NCBI GenBank assembly: GCA_010093605.1
Contig: MU004185.1
Span: 1,509,334 to 1,573,333, forward strand
DNA: 64,000 bases
Direction: 5' to 3'
Source of the DNA: Lophium mytilinum
Taxonomy: Eukaryota > Ascomycota > Dothideomycetes > Mytilinidiales > Mytilinidiaceae
The notes beneath the pieces were generated by a model that saw only the letters and a program-made list of their open reading frames with translations, did no database searches and was not told the DNA's origin. Positions 24,555-35,343 of the stretch are shown here, one piece after another (position 1 is the stretch's first letter; every line of letters begins with the position of its first letter). The position numbers and the translations under genes are program-made.

Positions 24555-27500
24555 CTACTTTGCCGTTGCGTTGGGACCGAAACCAAATTCACCAGACTTT
24601 GACCTGGCACCAAAAAGCCCTCCGCCAGACTTTGGCTGGGCAGAATTGCTACCGCTAGCTGTCGTACTGCTGGCACCGAAGAAACCTCCACCAGGCTTTG
24701 ACTGAACAGAGGGGCTATCACTACCCTTCGTATTGCCGGCCCCGAAAAGACTTCCAACCAGCTTCGGTTGTGGGGAATGACCACCGCTAGTCGTCGTGTT
24801 GTTGGTACTGCCTGATGTACCGAAAAGGCTACCTGGTGCCGTCTGGCTGGTTTCAGTTGAACTGAAGAGACTACCGCTGAATCCGCTAGTCGTCGTGCTG
24901 TTGGTGCTGCCTGGTGTACCGAAAAGACTGCTTGGTGTCTGACCGGTTTTGGTTGAATCGAAAAGACTACCACCGAAACCGCTAGGCGTCGTGTTGTTAG
25001 TACTGCCTGATGCACCGAAGAGACTGCTTGGTGCCGTCTGGCTGGTTTTGGTAGAACCGAAAAGACTACCGCCGAAACCACTAGTTGTACTCTTGCTAGC
25101 GTTGCTAAAGCTGCTACCAAGCATACTCAAGGGAATCTTCATGTCGCCAAATCCGCTGGTGCTAGAAGTGGTCTTTTGGGCAGGCCCAGAAGTGTCAGGG
25201 AGGCTGAAACTGGAAGGGTTTGAACCGAAGAGACTATTTCCAGTCTTAATAGCGGTACTCGCACCGAAGCCACCTGTCGTACTAAGCCCGATCGATGGCT
25301 GCGGAGAGTGTTTGGTAGGGGTTCTCGAACTAGATGTCTGGTTCTGCTCGCTTCGGGTCTGAATTGTAGTCTCTTTACTGAACCCGAACAAGTCCACACT
25401 AGCCGTAGACGAGAAAGGAGACTGAGATCGGGATGGGGTACCCGCGCCCAAAGGAGGCTCAACGCTTTTATCCTGAGCCTTGGAACCGGCTGGTGAAGTG
25501 GAAAAAATCGTTGGTAGGAGCTCGCGTAGTTGAGACTTAGTTTGAGTAGAACGCGATGCCCCGTGATCATGCATGCCTGTGTTAGAAAAAATCGAAGTCA
25601 GCATACTGCTACACCGAAGGCTCGTTACATCCATGTTATAAGCATCACAAGAAAAGGAAAGTGGCTTACCGCGAGGCGTGAACTGTTTTATAGTTTCAAG
25701 GCCTGTTTCCAACAGCTCCAATCTTTTCCTTAACCGGGCTCTCTGCTCAATAGTCGCTCGAGACTCAGTAGCAATAGAGGCCAAGATCTCAACGTTCATA
25801 TTCCGTGCTACAGAGGAGGAGAAAACTTTCGGGAGCTCTGCAAGGAGACACTGTTCGATGCCTAATGACGCAACATTGTTCATAAATATCATCATAGCAG
25901 GCTGAAATAGAAGTTAGCTGGTGGTAAATTGAAGAGATCTTTGATTAATGAGGAGAGAGTGAGCTGGCAGAGCATTGAGAAGATGCTTACCTTATAGTAA
26001 GATTGCATCGCGTCTAAAAGCTTCTCATGACTATTGGATGAGTCACGGGTGGTACTGTTTGATGTACCGTCACCCGAATTTTCGCTTTCAACTCCCGGGA
26101 TACCAATAGAGAAGCTAGGGTCAAGGTTCATAGGTTCGTAGTCCTTATGAGGAAGAAGTAGTTCCTGGAGGTTCTTTTCAACCGCTCGACGTCGAACTTT
26201 CATGGCTGGATCGAAGACGTGGACTAGCAAATTGTTGGAGGTCGTCTCGTCGGTAATATGGTCAAGAAGCTCCTCAACAAAGCGGTTGATAGTCACCCAA
26301 ACTCTCTCAATATGGGCACTAGCAAGATCCTCCCAAGGCTCTATCTGTTGACGAAACAAGGATCCGATCAAGAGATGGTTGAAGGCTCCTGGCAACTCGT
26401 GACCCCGCTCACTTCGGACCAGGGGGACTACGATCTCCTGGATAAAATTGCTTCTACGATAAGCTTTACCTTGGAGGAGTTTTACGATAGGCGCTGGATC
26501 ATTTGTCAAATTGTCGGGTATAATGTACCATTTTTGGCCTTGCAGAAGCATCTCATTAGCAAATTCCTCGTTGAGGTTTTGAACCACAGCTCTCAGCTTC
26601 CTATGCTTTTCTTGAAAGAAGCTACTCCGACGATACGTTGCATCTAGTGCATCTCTCATATGCTCGGTGAAAGTTTCGCTGACATCGGAGAGAAAGTCAT
26701 GCTGCTCTTTTGGGGTTTCTCGCGACTTTCCGAGCCTCTTTAGAAGCCCTTCGCTCTCGTCACGGTCTTCATTGAGTTTGGCCAAGATAGACGGCATACT
26801 CTTGCGGATGTGGTCGAGAAGAATCTTGCTAAGCCGCTGTCGCAATGAGTCGATACCCAAACCAGTGTACTGAGTTGGTAAATTTGCCCAGCTACCATTC
26901 TCGAAGAAATCGTGTTCGGCCTGATCTCTTTGTTCAAACGTGCAGCTTTGCGTATCGGAGTCCCAATTTCGAACAACGTGCCAGCCATGCTCAAACTTGA
27001 TCTCAGTATTGCGGGCTAGACTCAGAAAATCCTGCTCTTTCTTCGACTCAGGATGCAGCGTATCCGGTTTAGTGATAATGCCGAGAACTCGGTCGCCTTG
27101 GGGGACGATAGCTTTCGTATATGTCAGGATGACTTGGTTGCTATAATCGTTGTTCGCGGCAACCACCGCGAGGATGATACTGTTACGTTGTTTCATATAT
27201 TTGCGGACGATGTTGGAGACTATTTGTACTTCTTGCTCGTTGTTGCGAAAATGTATGATGCCAGGGAGATCGACGATGGTCAAAGGCGCAAGATCGGGGC
27301 CATTAATCTCGACTTGGAGTATATCGTCGAAGAAAGTCTCCGACTTCTCGTGGTCGATGCCCTTCATGCAGGCCCTTGCCGTTTCGATTAGCTGAGGGAA
27401 ATGGTCTGGCGATTGGAAAGACTCCTTGAATTGGCTCAAGCGTTGTTTGTCCTCATCGGACCGGGACGGCCCAGGCTTGATTTTAGTACTGATGCGTGTA

Positions 27501-27881
27501 GTGGTGCTTCGCCGCAGCTTCAACTCGGTCGCGAAAGTGGTACATAGGTTACTCCGCGTAGGAAAGCGAACCCTAGTCAGAGCTTCCAGAACCTAGATGC
27601 TGTCAGCACTTTTCTTTCAATTGACACAGAACTTCTACGCCGTACTGAGGATTTGCCTGAGCTCTGATCTTCAGCGGTAGTTAGCATGATTTAGGTAACG
27701 AGTAGGTAATCAAATAATTACCTCCACAGACGATGAGTTGTGGTAAGCCGTCCTCTCCTAGCAGTCGACCAACTCCTTGAGAGCGGAGCTGATCAATAAC
27801 ATCGAGTAATTGGGACTCGTCGGGCGAATGCAGCTGGTTCAGCGTAGTCTCAGAAGACCACTTGCTTGAAGGAACGCTCAT
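24555..27881 (-). CDS. Mx/dynamin-like large GTPase with C-terminal nucleoporin-like FG-repeat domain (paralogue 2)
   Basis: Exons (minus) are 27881-27722, 27668-27646, 27592-25991, 25901-25670 and 25576-24555, giving 1012 residues. The introns are 53, 53, 89 and 93 nt. G1 is GDQSSGKS (residues 53-60) and is carried largely by the 23-nt second exon. G3 is DLPG (169-172) and G4 is TKPD (235-238). A dynamin stalk and GTPase-effector-like helices run to about residue 672. The remaining 340 residues are poor in charge, rich in Ser/Thr/Gly/Asn and carry about 15 FG dipeptides (SLFG, SGFG, GGLFG, GFFG), including three tandem 32-33 residue units. This looks like an FG-nucleoporin domain fused to a dynamin-family GTPase. 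Nuclear pore targeting is inference. The last intron is a multiple of three without a stop, so its removal is likely but not certain. Confidence 0.88.
24787..25080 (-). repeat. threefold tandem repeat (99/96/99 bp) encoding FG units
   Basis: Three adjacent copies lie at 24787-24885, 24886-24981 and 24982-25080 inside the last exon of the FG-tailed dynamin gene. Each encodes 32-33 residues of the form SGFGGSLF-(S/T-rich)-SLFG-x-x-GSTN-T-rich. The copies are clearly homologous at the DNA level, so the array arose by recent in-frame duplication. In the middle copy one SLFG has become SLFD, and in another copy SGFG has become SGFS. Confidence 0.9.
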
Positions 27882-28777
27882 GTTGAGTGTGTATCGTTAG
27901 CCGACCGATACCTGAGGCCCTTGCAGTGATTGTTGTCGCGTTGAGACAGGACCGATTTCGATAGTCTTAGTGGACAAGAAAAGGAGCAACGTGGCGTCGA
28001 AGGGTGACAGGCAACGTTCGCCCTTTTGAGACTGAATAAATAGGGTAGCGACATAAGCGCCGTCATTCATGTACCATGGTTGAGGCTGAGCAACAACCTG
28101 GGAGTAGACATGAGACCCCGGTTGCTGCACTTCCAAACTGGCGTTCTGGCTTACAGGGGAGTGTCGCCATACTCAGCTCTGCAACTGCGGCTTGCCGGAG
28201 ATGTGATGGCCATGGAACCATACATCATAGCCGCCTTGACAAGCTTCCGCAACCCTTCAGTAGGTAGGTCACGAGCATTCTGACTGCTCATGCATGACCG
28301 GGAACTAATAGAACCAGCGAAGGATACGCGCCAGGGCGTCGAGAGGGCGATCTGATGCATGAAATAGGGACATCTAGAAGCGCTGCTGTGCCACAATAAT
28401 GCAGGTTGGAAAGAGAACTTGCAGATTTTGACTGTTGAGGTTCAAGCGACTATATCACGTCGGGAAGGATCTTCCCCTGAGTGTCAGCTATATATAATGC
28501 CGAATTTGACCGTGACAGTGGATGTATGGGACGAGGAGGTGAGGTTGAAGGCGGAATCCGAAGCTGACCCCCACGCCGCCCCTTGGAAGGTGTGCCCAAG
28601 CGTCACGCTAGTCCAGAAACTTAATGGCCAAGTTTACGACTTCATCCCATATCAATGAGCAACATATTTACCGCAAAAGTTGGCAGTACATCGAACTGAA
28701 TGATGTGAATGTAGACTAAAGCTCTCGTATCATACATTTTCTCAATTCAAAAAGCAGGCTCCAATTCAAGCCCTCTC
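27882..28777. other. intergenic between divergent FG-dynamin and Zn2Cys6 genes
   Basis: This is about 0.9 kb separating two outward-transcribed genes. Short frames occur (for example 28419-28658 plus, 79 codons, beginning with a non-ATG codon) without domains. A remnant or a small unrecognised gene is possible near 28080-28660, but I cannot support a model. Confidence 0.45.
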
Positions 28778-31016
28778 ATGCCTCCTGATCGCGGCAGGGC
28801 CTCCGTGGCCTGCACCGCTTGCCGAAAGCAGAAGACACGATGCTACGAAACGATTAACGGGAAAGCCTGTCTAAGGTGTGACAGGCTTCAGCAGCCTTGC
28901 TCTCTGGATGCGTTGGCTGGTAAGGGACATGATGCACGGAGATACGACCATCGGGACATGAGCACCGTGGACGAGGACGATAGGTAAGAGATCAGCTTCG
29001 AGCTGAGACGCTCGTCAGTTTCTTTGCCTTTGCGATTATTCGGTGCTCTCGGAGGTTATGTTTTGAAAGGTCACGAAGTTCTACCACTTGCTTCAAAATC
29101 AGCACGTGTCGGTACATTCCATCCAGTGGAGATACTCGTATCCACCCATCGAACTGTATCCCATACAATGATATGCCATCACAGTCCGAGCTCATGATTG
29201 CTGGCTGCTCTGCTGTATGATGAATTCGACTCATGCTTCGATAAGTAGCCTCGTTGCTCACGTCTAGATGAGTACCGTCAAATTACATCGAATGGCAATA
29301 GCTCAATTTACGTCATGACTTCTGCTAACTTCTTTCTGCAGAATAGGCCGTCTTGAACGCACCGTCGACTTCTTAGTCAAGCGTATAGAAGAGATATCCG
29401 AGCCTAGACAAGCGTCACCATCCGCTACATCGTCAATAGGACCCGTATCAGTTGACCCGGGCCTAACAGTTCCGCTAGAGGAGCCCTCTTCGGCCCCTCT
29501 TTTCGTGTTACGCGATGTTGCGGCCGAAGCTGGTGTTCAGGCGCCGCAAGATGAAATAGCCACGAACACGCTGAAGTTGAGGCTTAAAAGTCGCGACATT
29601 ATAGCGAGTGGATTACTTACGGGCCAAGACGCCTCGACATTACTTTCACTGTAATAGCTAGACATGGTCCAGAAAGTAGCTGACGACGCTAACCCTTCAC
29701 AGGTTCAATGAGCATTACGGACGCTGGGTATCATTCAATCCGTCAACCACTCCTGAGAGACTTCTTGCTGAAGTACGAGGTTCGCCTCTCCTCTTATCTG
29801 CCTGTTGCTTAATAGCAATCCGTCACACTACACAAGACCTCGCGTCCAGAATAGCCCCTCAACTTTTTCGGGAAGCGAAGGAGCTCTTATCCGCAGCTAT
29901 GCTAGCCGTCCCACAGCCCTTGGACTTCTTCCAAGCCTCATTGATTATGAGCATGTGGTCAACGACAATCTCTCAGATGCCGCTCAGCGTAGATAGCTGG
30001 TTGCTTAGTGGATTCGCACTCCAACACGCTCTTGCTACGAACTTGTTTCGGCCAGTCACAAACACGAGCGACCCGTCCGCCGCTAGGAAACGCGCTCTGG
30101 ATCGGCTTTGTATCTGGAATCATCTGTGCTTAGTCCATCTACAGTAAGACTAGAATGCCGTCATGATTGCCGGTACTAACAAATTCAGTTACTCTGTAGG
30201 CACCCGGCGAAAGGCTATGCTAGATCGCCAGCAGATTGATCGATGTCGCGGCGTTCTGGACTCCGATCATGCAACGAATTTTGAATCACGAATGGTGGGT
30301 GAGGTCCACCTCTACTGGATAATTTATGAGAGCTGTTTGGCTATTCCTGTGGATCTTCCGAAGACTCAAGCTGCGTTATGGAAATGGAAAGAAGATTGGA
30401 AATTCCTATTCGGTAAGTTTATGGTCAGATTTTTCGAGTCCCACTAATGCAACCAGATCAACCAAGGTCACAATTCATTCAGATGGGGTTCCATTTCGCA
30501 CAACTCATAATCTATGACCAGTCTCTCAAGACCCGCTCTGCTGCGGTACGAGAGTCATTAATCTCCGAAATGGTACGCCTATCGACCGCGATCATCAATC
30601 TTGCCATGGAAACCACAGATGATCGTACACGACACTTGACCGACCACATCTACCACATGATCGCCTTTGCTGCCGTAACCCTCTCTAGAATCATGCATCT
30701 TTACGAAAGTCAACTGCCCGCATCTTACAATCTCGTTGAACTCGATAATCTAGTGCTTTCCTTGGTCTCCTGGCTCCACTCCATTGGACTTCCGTGCCAC
30801 GTTGCGTACACCCTCGGCGATGTTGTCGCATCATTCCACAAGAAGCTCCGGCCGAATACACAGCTCAGCCCGACAAACTCGTACGAAGATGCAGATCCTT
30901 TCAGCCAAGAGGACTTTGCGTCTCTTTTCCCAGAGCTATTCGGTACTGAATCTTTTGAAGGAAGCATTGGCAATCTGTTGCCGGACTGGGGTCCGATTAG
31001 CTATCCCTCCAATTGA
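28778..31016 (+). CDS. Zn(II)2Cys6 transcription factor with fungal-specific regulatory domain (PrtT-like)
   Basis: This is a nuclear binuclear-zinc-cluster regulator. Exons are 28778-28983, 29342-29650, 29703-30143, 30189-30412 and 30457-31016, giving 579 residues. The introns are 358, 52, 45 and 44 nt, and all joins keep frame. The zinc cluster has the exact spacing CX2CX6CX8CX2CX6C (C12, C15, C22, C31, C34, C41). It is followed by a short coiled-coil-like stretch (RIGRLERTVDFLVKRIEEI). The middle region (FNEHYGRWVSF ... DSWLLSGFALQHAL ... YSVGTRRKAML) resembles regulators of the protease activator PrtT type; that subfamily assignment is from memory of motifs and is tentative. The first intron is unusually long for this window. 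The gene converges on the Fcy2-like permease, whose 3' end is 340 bp away. Confidence 0.82.
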
Positions 31017-31356
31017 TTTGTCAAGAGACATTCCAGCTCGTGGCATCAATGCTCCCGTCTTTCTTGCCGCTATCAACCGTATCTCACTGCCTCCTCGAAA
31101 CCCCCAACCAGGCGCAAAGGAGTCCCCTTCGAGTAATTTGTACTCCCGCTGGGCACCCTCGGACGGTGCCTCAACGACTCAAATTCGACATTGTCTGAAG
31201 GGGAAGAGAACACATTACAGCACCAAACACGACTGAATAGGACGTCATGGAGACATATACAAGGCAGTATATTTGTTCAAATACCAATCTGAAGTCCTAC
31301 AACATCTTAAACTCCGAGCCGCAGCACCAAACTCCTAGAAATCAAGATCGAGCCCA
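31017..31356. other. intergenic, convergent 3' ends
   Basis: This holds the 3' flanks of the Zn2Cys6 regulator (plus) and the permease (minus). Frames in this interval continue the regulator's 3' side out of frame and show no domain. Confidence 0.5.
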
Positions 31357-33037
31357 TCATTTCCCGGTATACCTCTTCTCCAACCACCTGAAGAGAGGAA
31401 ATGCCAGACCCGAGAAAGCAGCCGTCAACTCATGCCCAATATTGGCACCTTTCTTCCCAATTAGACCAGCAATAGGTGCCTTGTACCAAGCAACCTTCAT
31501 GCCCATAGCGGCACCCAAGAAACCAAAGCAGAACGCAGCTATCGCTCCCCAGCCAAATGGTAGCAGTGCAGGCTTGTCCCAAGCATCGAAGTCATAACGG
31601 CTCCATCGATTCGCCCGAAAGATTATATGCTCCTCGGCTACGACGACGATGTGGATGATTGTCCAGTATCCGATGATGCTAAGGAATGTTTGGAGGGTGT
31701 CGTGGAAGTACTTGGCCGCGAAGCAACCGACTATGATAGCAGCAATGAAGCCGAAGGTCACCAGGATTATCCGTGGGATCCGAACGGCCCAAGGACCAAA
31801 ATTCTGGGCGTGCATGGCGAATGAGTAGTTGTTGGGTATATTGTTCTACGTCTAATTAGTTGTCTTTCATATCAAGGATGATGACATTTACTTACAGGGA
31901 TAGCGCTCAAGGCTGCTAAAACCATGAGGAACTTGCCAAAGCCGCCTGCAGGTTCAAGTGCCTTTTGAAGGGGGCCACCGACTCCAGCATCAAGATAAGC
32001 CAGTTTCCAGGATTTGTTCAGTTCGGTCCCACTGTACAGGGCTGCGCCTAGAGTTTGCACCAAGACCGTCGGGATGAGGATACCAGCATAAGTAGCGAAG
32101 AATATCTTGCTTCTAGGAGTATTGACCGGCATTCTGACGTTGTAGTCGGCTGCACAATTAACCCATGACACAGCAAAGGAGAAGACAACGGCCATGAATG
32201 ACAATGCGGAGGCCGCGCCGTTAGCTCCTGTGGGCGACTTGATGGCTGCACCGTGGAAGTTCTTCGCACCCGTTCCAGCTGCTACGCACCACACAATAGT
32301 TGGTGGGATCCAAAGGAAAGCATCTAGCCTATGGATCCACGTGATGCCGAGGGCACATATGAGCCAGACCGTCGTGCAAATGATAATCACGCCGGCCCAC
32401 GTGGGTACTTTGCCATCTGAGAGAGCGTATAGGCAAGATGCGCCGGATATGGAGTTGATTGCGTTCCAGCCGGTGGTGCTGACCATGGAGAAGACAACGA
32501 CGAGAAGGTTACCCCAGTATCCGAACGAGTATCGTCTGCGGATGTTAGACGTGATGGAACTAACATAAGAGCATAAGACTTACGAGAAGGTCGTCATTCT
32601 TAGACCTGATAGGCCAAAAGAGGCTGTCCACGCTGGCAACAAGCAGCTGAGCAAGTTGACAACAACAATGATCGCAAAGCAATCCCAGAACGCTAGGCCC
32701 ATAGATCCACCGACCATTCCCGTGCTCAATGTGGCAACGGCCATATTTGCGCTCAGCCTAGTCCGAGTCAGCTTTTAACACGTACTCTATAAAGGGCTTG
32801 CTCAGATACACACCAAAAAGTACAGGCGTTCCAGACTTTCGACGTGTTTGTCCGGCGATCTTCATCAGTAACGCGCTCGATACCTCCCGTTTCGACTGAC
32901 AGCTTCTTCAACCATCCACGAACCCCAGAGACGGTCTCACCCTTCTCAGGATTACCAACATTGGTATCGTAGCCAGCATCCGAAGCCGGCTTCGAATCGA
33001 TCTCCGAGTCAACTTTGAAGCTCTTAGTGGTTTCCAT
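31357..33037 (-). CDS. NCS1-family purine/cytosine permease (Fcy2-like)
   Basis: This is a plasma-membrane proton symporter of the nucleobase-cation-symport-1 family, probably importing cytosine and/or purines. Exons (minus) are 33037-32814, 32757-32584, 32535-31896 and 31845-31357, giving 508 residues, which is the usual length for Fcy2-type carriers. The introns are 56, 48 and 50 nt. The hydrophilic N-terminus leads into the family motif IERVTDEDRRTNTSKVWNAC. About twelve hydrophobic segments follow, including TTGWNAINSISGASCLYALS and VNCAADYNVRMP, two regions that are conserved in this carrier group. The first donor is GTGTGT, not GTAAGT-like; it was chosen because it restores the conserved TFWLSANMAV junction. 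It is divergent from the arylsulfotransferase-like gene (543 bp between start codons). Confidence 0.88.
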
Positions 33038-33579
33038 CTTGTTGAGTTTTGATGCTGCAGAATCTGATGCTTGAGAGCATCCTCAGGGGGATTCCAGCTA
33101 CATTTTATCTCTCCTTCAAGCCACAACCAAGCTATTGCGTGATTCTCGGTGGTTTGCGTGGAGATTGCTCAAGGTGCAGGATATGGGCTAGCTCCTTATC
33201 GCAACCGACCGGGCCTGACCGGCATGCCGTAGGTATGCCGCGGGACGATAGTTCGTGGGGGATCAGCCACCGAATCATAACCACTTCAGATGCTAATTGA
33301 TTTAGAGAAAAACTTCAAACGTTAAACATTCGCCATAATTCGCAAGCATTCTCGTATCAAACGTGATCAACGCGTTCGGAGTAGGCCGCAGACCGCGGAG
33401 AAGACGGCAGATTTAGGAACCTCGAAGAAGGTAGAGAAGCCGTATAAGAATATATATATTCAGCAACAACAAGACTTGATCACTTCACAATCAAGTCACT
33501 TTCTACCGAAGCATCATCATACTTCAAATACACACTCTTCCCTCTTTCAGCTCAAATCTTCTCTATATCCTCATCCACC
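33038..33579. promoter_or_regulatory. divergent promoter region, permease / arylsulfotransferase-like gene
   Basis: This 542-bp interval lies between two start codons facing outward. A TATA-like run (TATAAGAATATATATATT, 33443-33460) lies about 120 bp upstream of the arylsulfotransferase-like ATG. No coding frame of note is present. Co-regulation of the pair is possible but not shown. Confidence 0.5.
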
Positions 33580-34713
33580 ATGGAACAAAGCTCCCTCGCT
33601 CGCCGCGGTCTCGGACTCCGTGGCGTCAACAACTCCAAGGTCTCCCCAGGCTACACTCTCTTTGCGCACCTCACATCCCCAGGCATCGTAAAGCTCATCA
33701 ATAACGCTGGTCACGTCGTCCACACCTGGAACCTCCCCTACCGACCTGGTCGTCACGCCCGTATCCTCAAGAATGGGAACCTCGCCTTCAACGGCGTACA
33801 CCCCGACGCCCCCCGCCTCTTCCCACTATGGCAGAAATACCGTGGCGGTGTCATGATGCAGGTTGACCCTTATGGGAAAGTCGTATCAGAGCACCGCGAC
33901 CCCCTCGCCCACCACGACCAGCACCACCTCGACGACGGCTCCATCCTGTACACGACCCTCGCCCCCTGTACCGCCGACGAAGCAGCAACCATCCCAGGGG
34001 GTATCCCGAAAACCGAAGCACCAGACGGCACCGTCTACGCGGACTGCATCAAACACGTCTCACCCACCGGCGAAGTCCTCTGGTCCTGGCGCGCAATCGA
34101 GCACCTCCCGCCCACCCTCTTCCCACTCCAGCCGCACTACACCCGCGACCACTGGCCGCTGATCAACAGCGTCTACCCGCTCGCCGACGGCAACATCCTC
34201 GCCTCCCTCCGCTCCGTCTCCGCCGTCATCATCATCTCCCGCGAGACAGGGGAGGTGATTTGGCATCTAGACTCGACCGTCGTCGCCCAACAGCACTGCG
34301 CCTCCGAACTCGCAAACGGCGATATCTTGATCTTCGATAACGGCACTTTCAGGCACGGCGAGAGTGCGACATACTCCCGTGTGGTCCAGGTCTCGCGCGC
34401 TACGAAGGAGATAGTCTGGGAGTACAGGGATCCGCATCCGATGACGTTTTTCACGCCCTTCATGGGGGGTGCGCAGAGGCTTGCTACTGGGAATACGTTG
34501 GTGACGGAGGCGGCGTTTGGACGCATCTTTGAGGTGACGCGGGAGGGGGAAATGGTGTGGGAGTACGTGGTACCGGATTTCGCGAGCTATAAGGGGCTGG
34601 GGGCGGAGGAAATTGAGGGCTATTTCGGGTATCCGGCGAATGCGGTGTTTCGGGCGTATAAGTATGCGCCGGAGGAGGTGCCTTGGTTGAAGGTTGATGA
34701 AGCGAAGCTGTAG
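33580..34713 (+). CDS. arylsulfotransferase (ASST)-like beta-propeller protein
   Basis: This is a single-exon, 377-residue protein built of repeated propeller blades typical of the ASST family: GHVVHTWNLPYRPGRHARIL, GEVLWSWRAIEHLPP, GEVIWHLDSTVVAQQH and KEIVWEYRDPHP. Each blade ends in a W-x-W or V-W-E/H pattern followed by His- or Asn-containing loops (DGNIL, NGDILIFDNG, TGNTLVTE). Bacterial ASST enzymes transfer sulfate between phenols using an active-site histidine. Histidines are present in the expected loops, but I cannot assign the catalytic one. There is no signal peptide, unlike periplasmic bacterial enzymes, so it is probably cytosolic. The single-exon structure contrasts with the intron-rich neighbours and could reflect bacterial ancestry. 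Catalytic activity is unproven. Confidence 0.78.
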   Translation: MEQSSLARRGLGLRGVNNSKVSPGYTLFAHLTSPGIVKLINNAGHVVHTWNLPYRPGRHARILKNGNLAFNGVHPDAPRLFPLWQKYRGGVMMQVDPYGKVVSEHRDPLAHHDQHHLDDGSILYTTLAPCTADEAATIPGGIPKTEAPDGTVYADCIKHVSPTGEVLWSWRAIEHLPPTLFPLQPHYTRDHWPLINSVYPLADGNILASLRSVSAVIIISRETGEVIWHLDSTVVAQQHCASELANGDILIFDNGTFRHGESATYSRVVQVSRATKEIVWEYRDPHPMTFFTPFMGGAQRLATGNTLVTEAAFGRIFEVTREGEMVWEYVVPDFASYKGLGAEEIEGYFGYPANAVFRAYKYAPEEVPWLKVDEAKL

Positions 34714-35343
34714 GGCTAGAAGGGAGACCAGTAGTAGAGGGAAGAGGGGAGAATGGCGTTCAGTAGCATTTCATTCGCTGGGGTATGGGGCATCTTTGTG
34801 TGGGAAACTCCTTGTAGAGATCTGGATTGTCTCGGGTATTGGCGTACAATGCGACTTCGGCCTATATCTAATTAGCAAATAGTCACAGACTCCACGTGAT
34901 TTATCTAGTTAGTGCGAGTTAGCATATTCTCTCTAGACCGCAAAAATCCCCCCTTCATTGGTATCCCAAACTCAAAGGCTAACTTACTTCCTATGTATAG
35001 CACGATTCTACTCCTATTCGAAAAGTTCCACGGCGGCACTACTCACATTCTACCCCTTTCTTTCATTCAACGCAAAGCCCGATGCAAAGAAGCTGCTATA
35101 AAGGGACTTTCGAGCACCATTTACCATATACAGCTAATCTAACAAACCTGATATCCATATGACCTCCTCATCCGAGACATAGTCTCATCAAGCTTTGTCA
35201 GAGGCCCTGTACCAATTAACATCAACAAACGCCTCCCAATGGCCTCATATATATAACTATGATTAGCTCCTTCGCAAAACGCCAACGCCAGGACGTTTGA
35301 CAGCCACTCTAGCATCAGAAAAGACATACCCCCAACATACACT
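34714..35343. other. intergenic with TATA-like site
   Basis: No supported gene is present. A TATATATAA stretch at 35248-35256 lies about 95 bp upstream of the cupin-like gene's ATG and may be its TATA box. Confidence 0.45.

Noticed and set aside
24383-25120. 245-codon minus-strand frame overlapping the FG-repeat exon
   Set aside because: Repetitive shadow in another frame of the same 99-bp repeats. The FG frame continues the dynamin reading frame.
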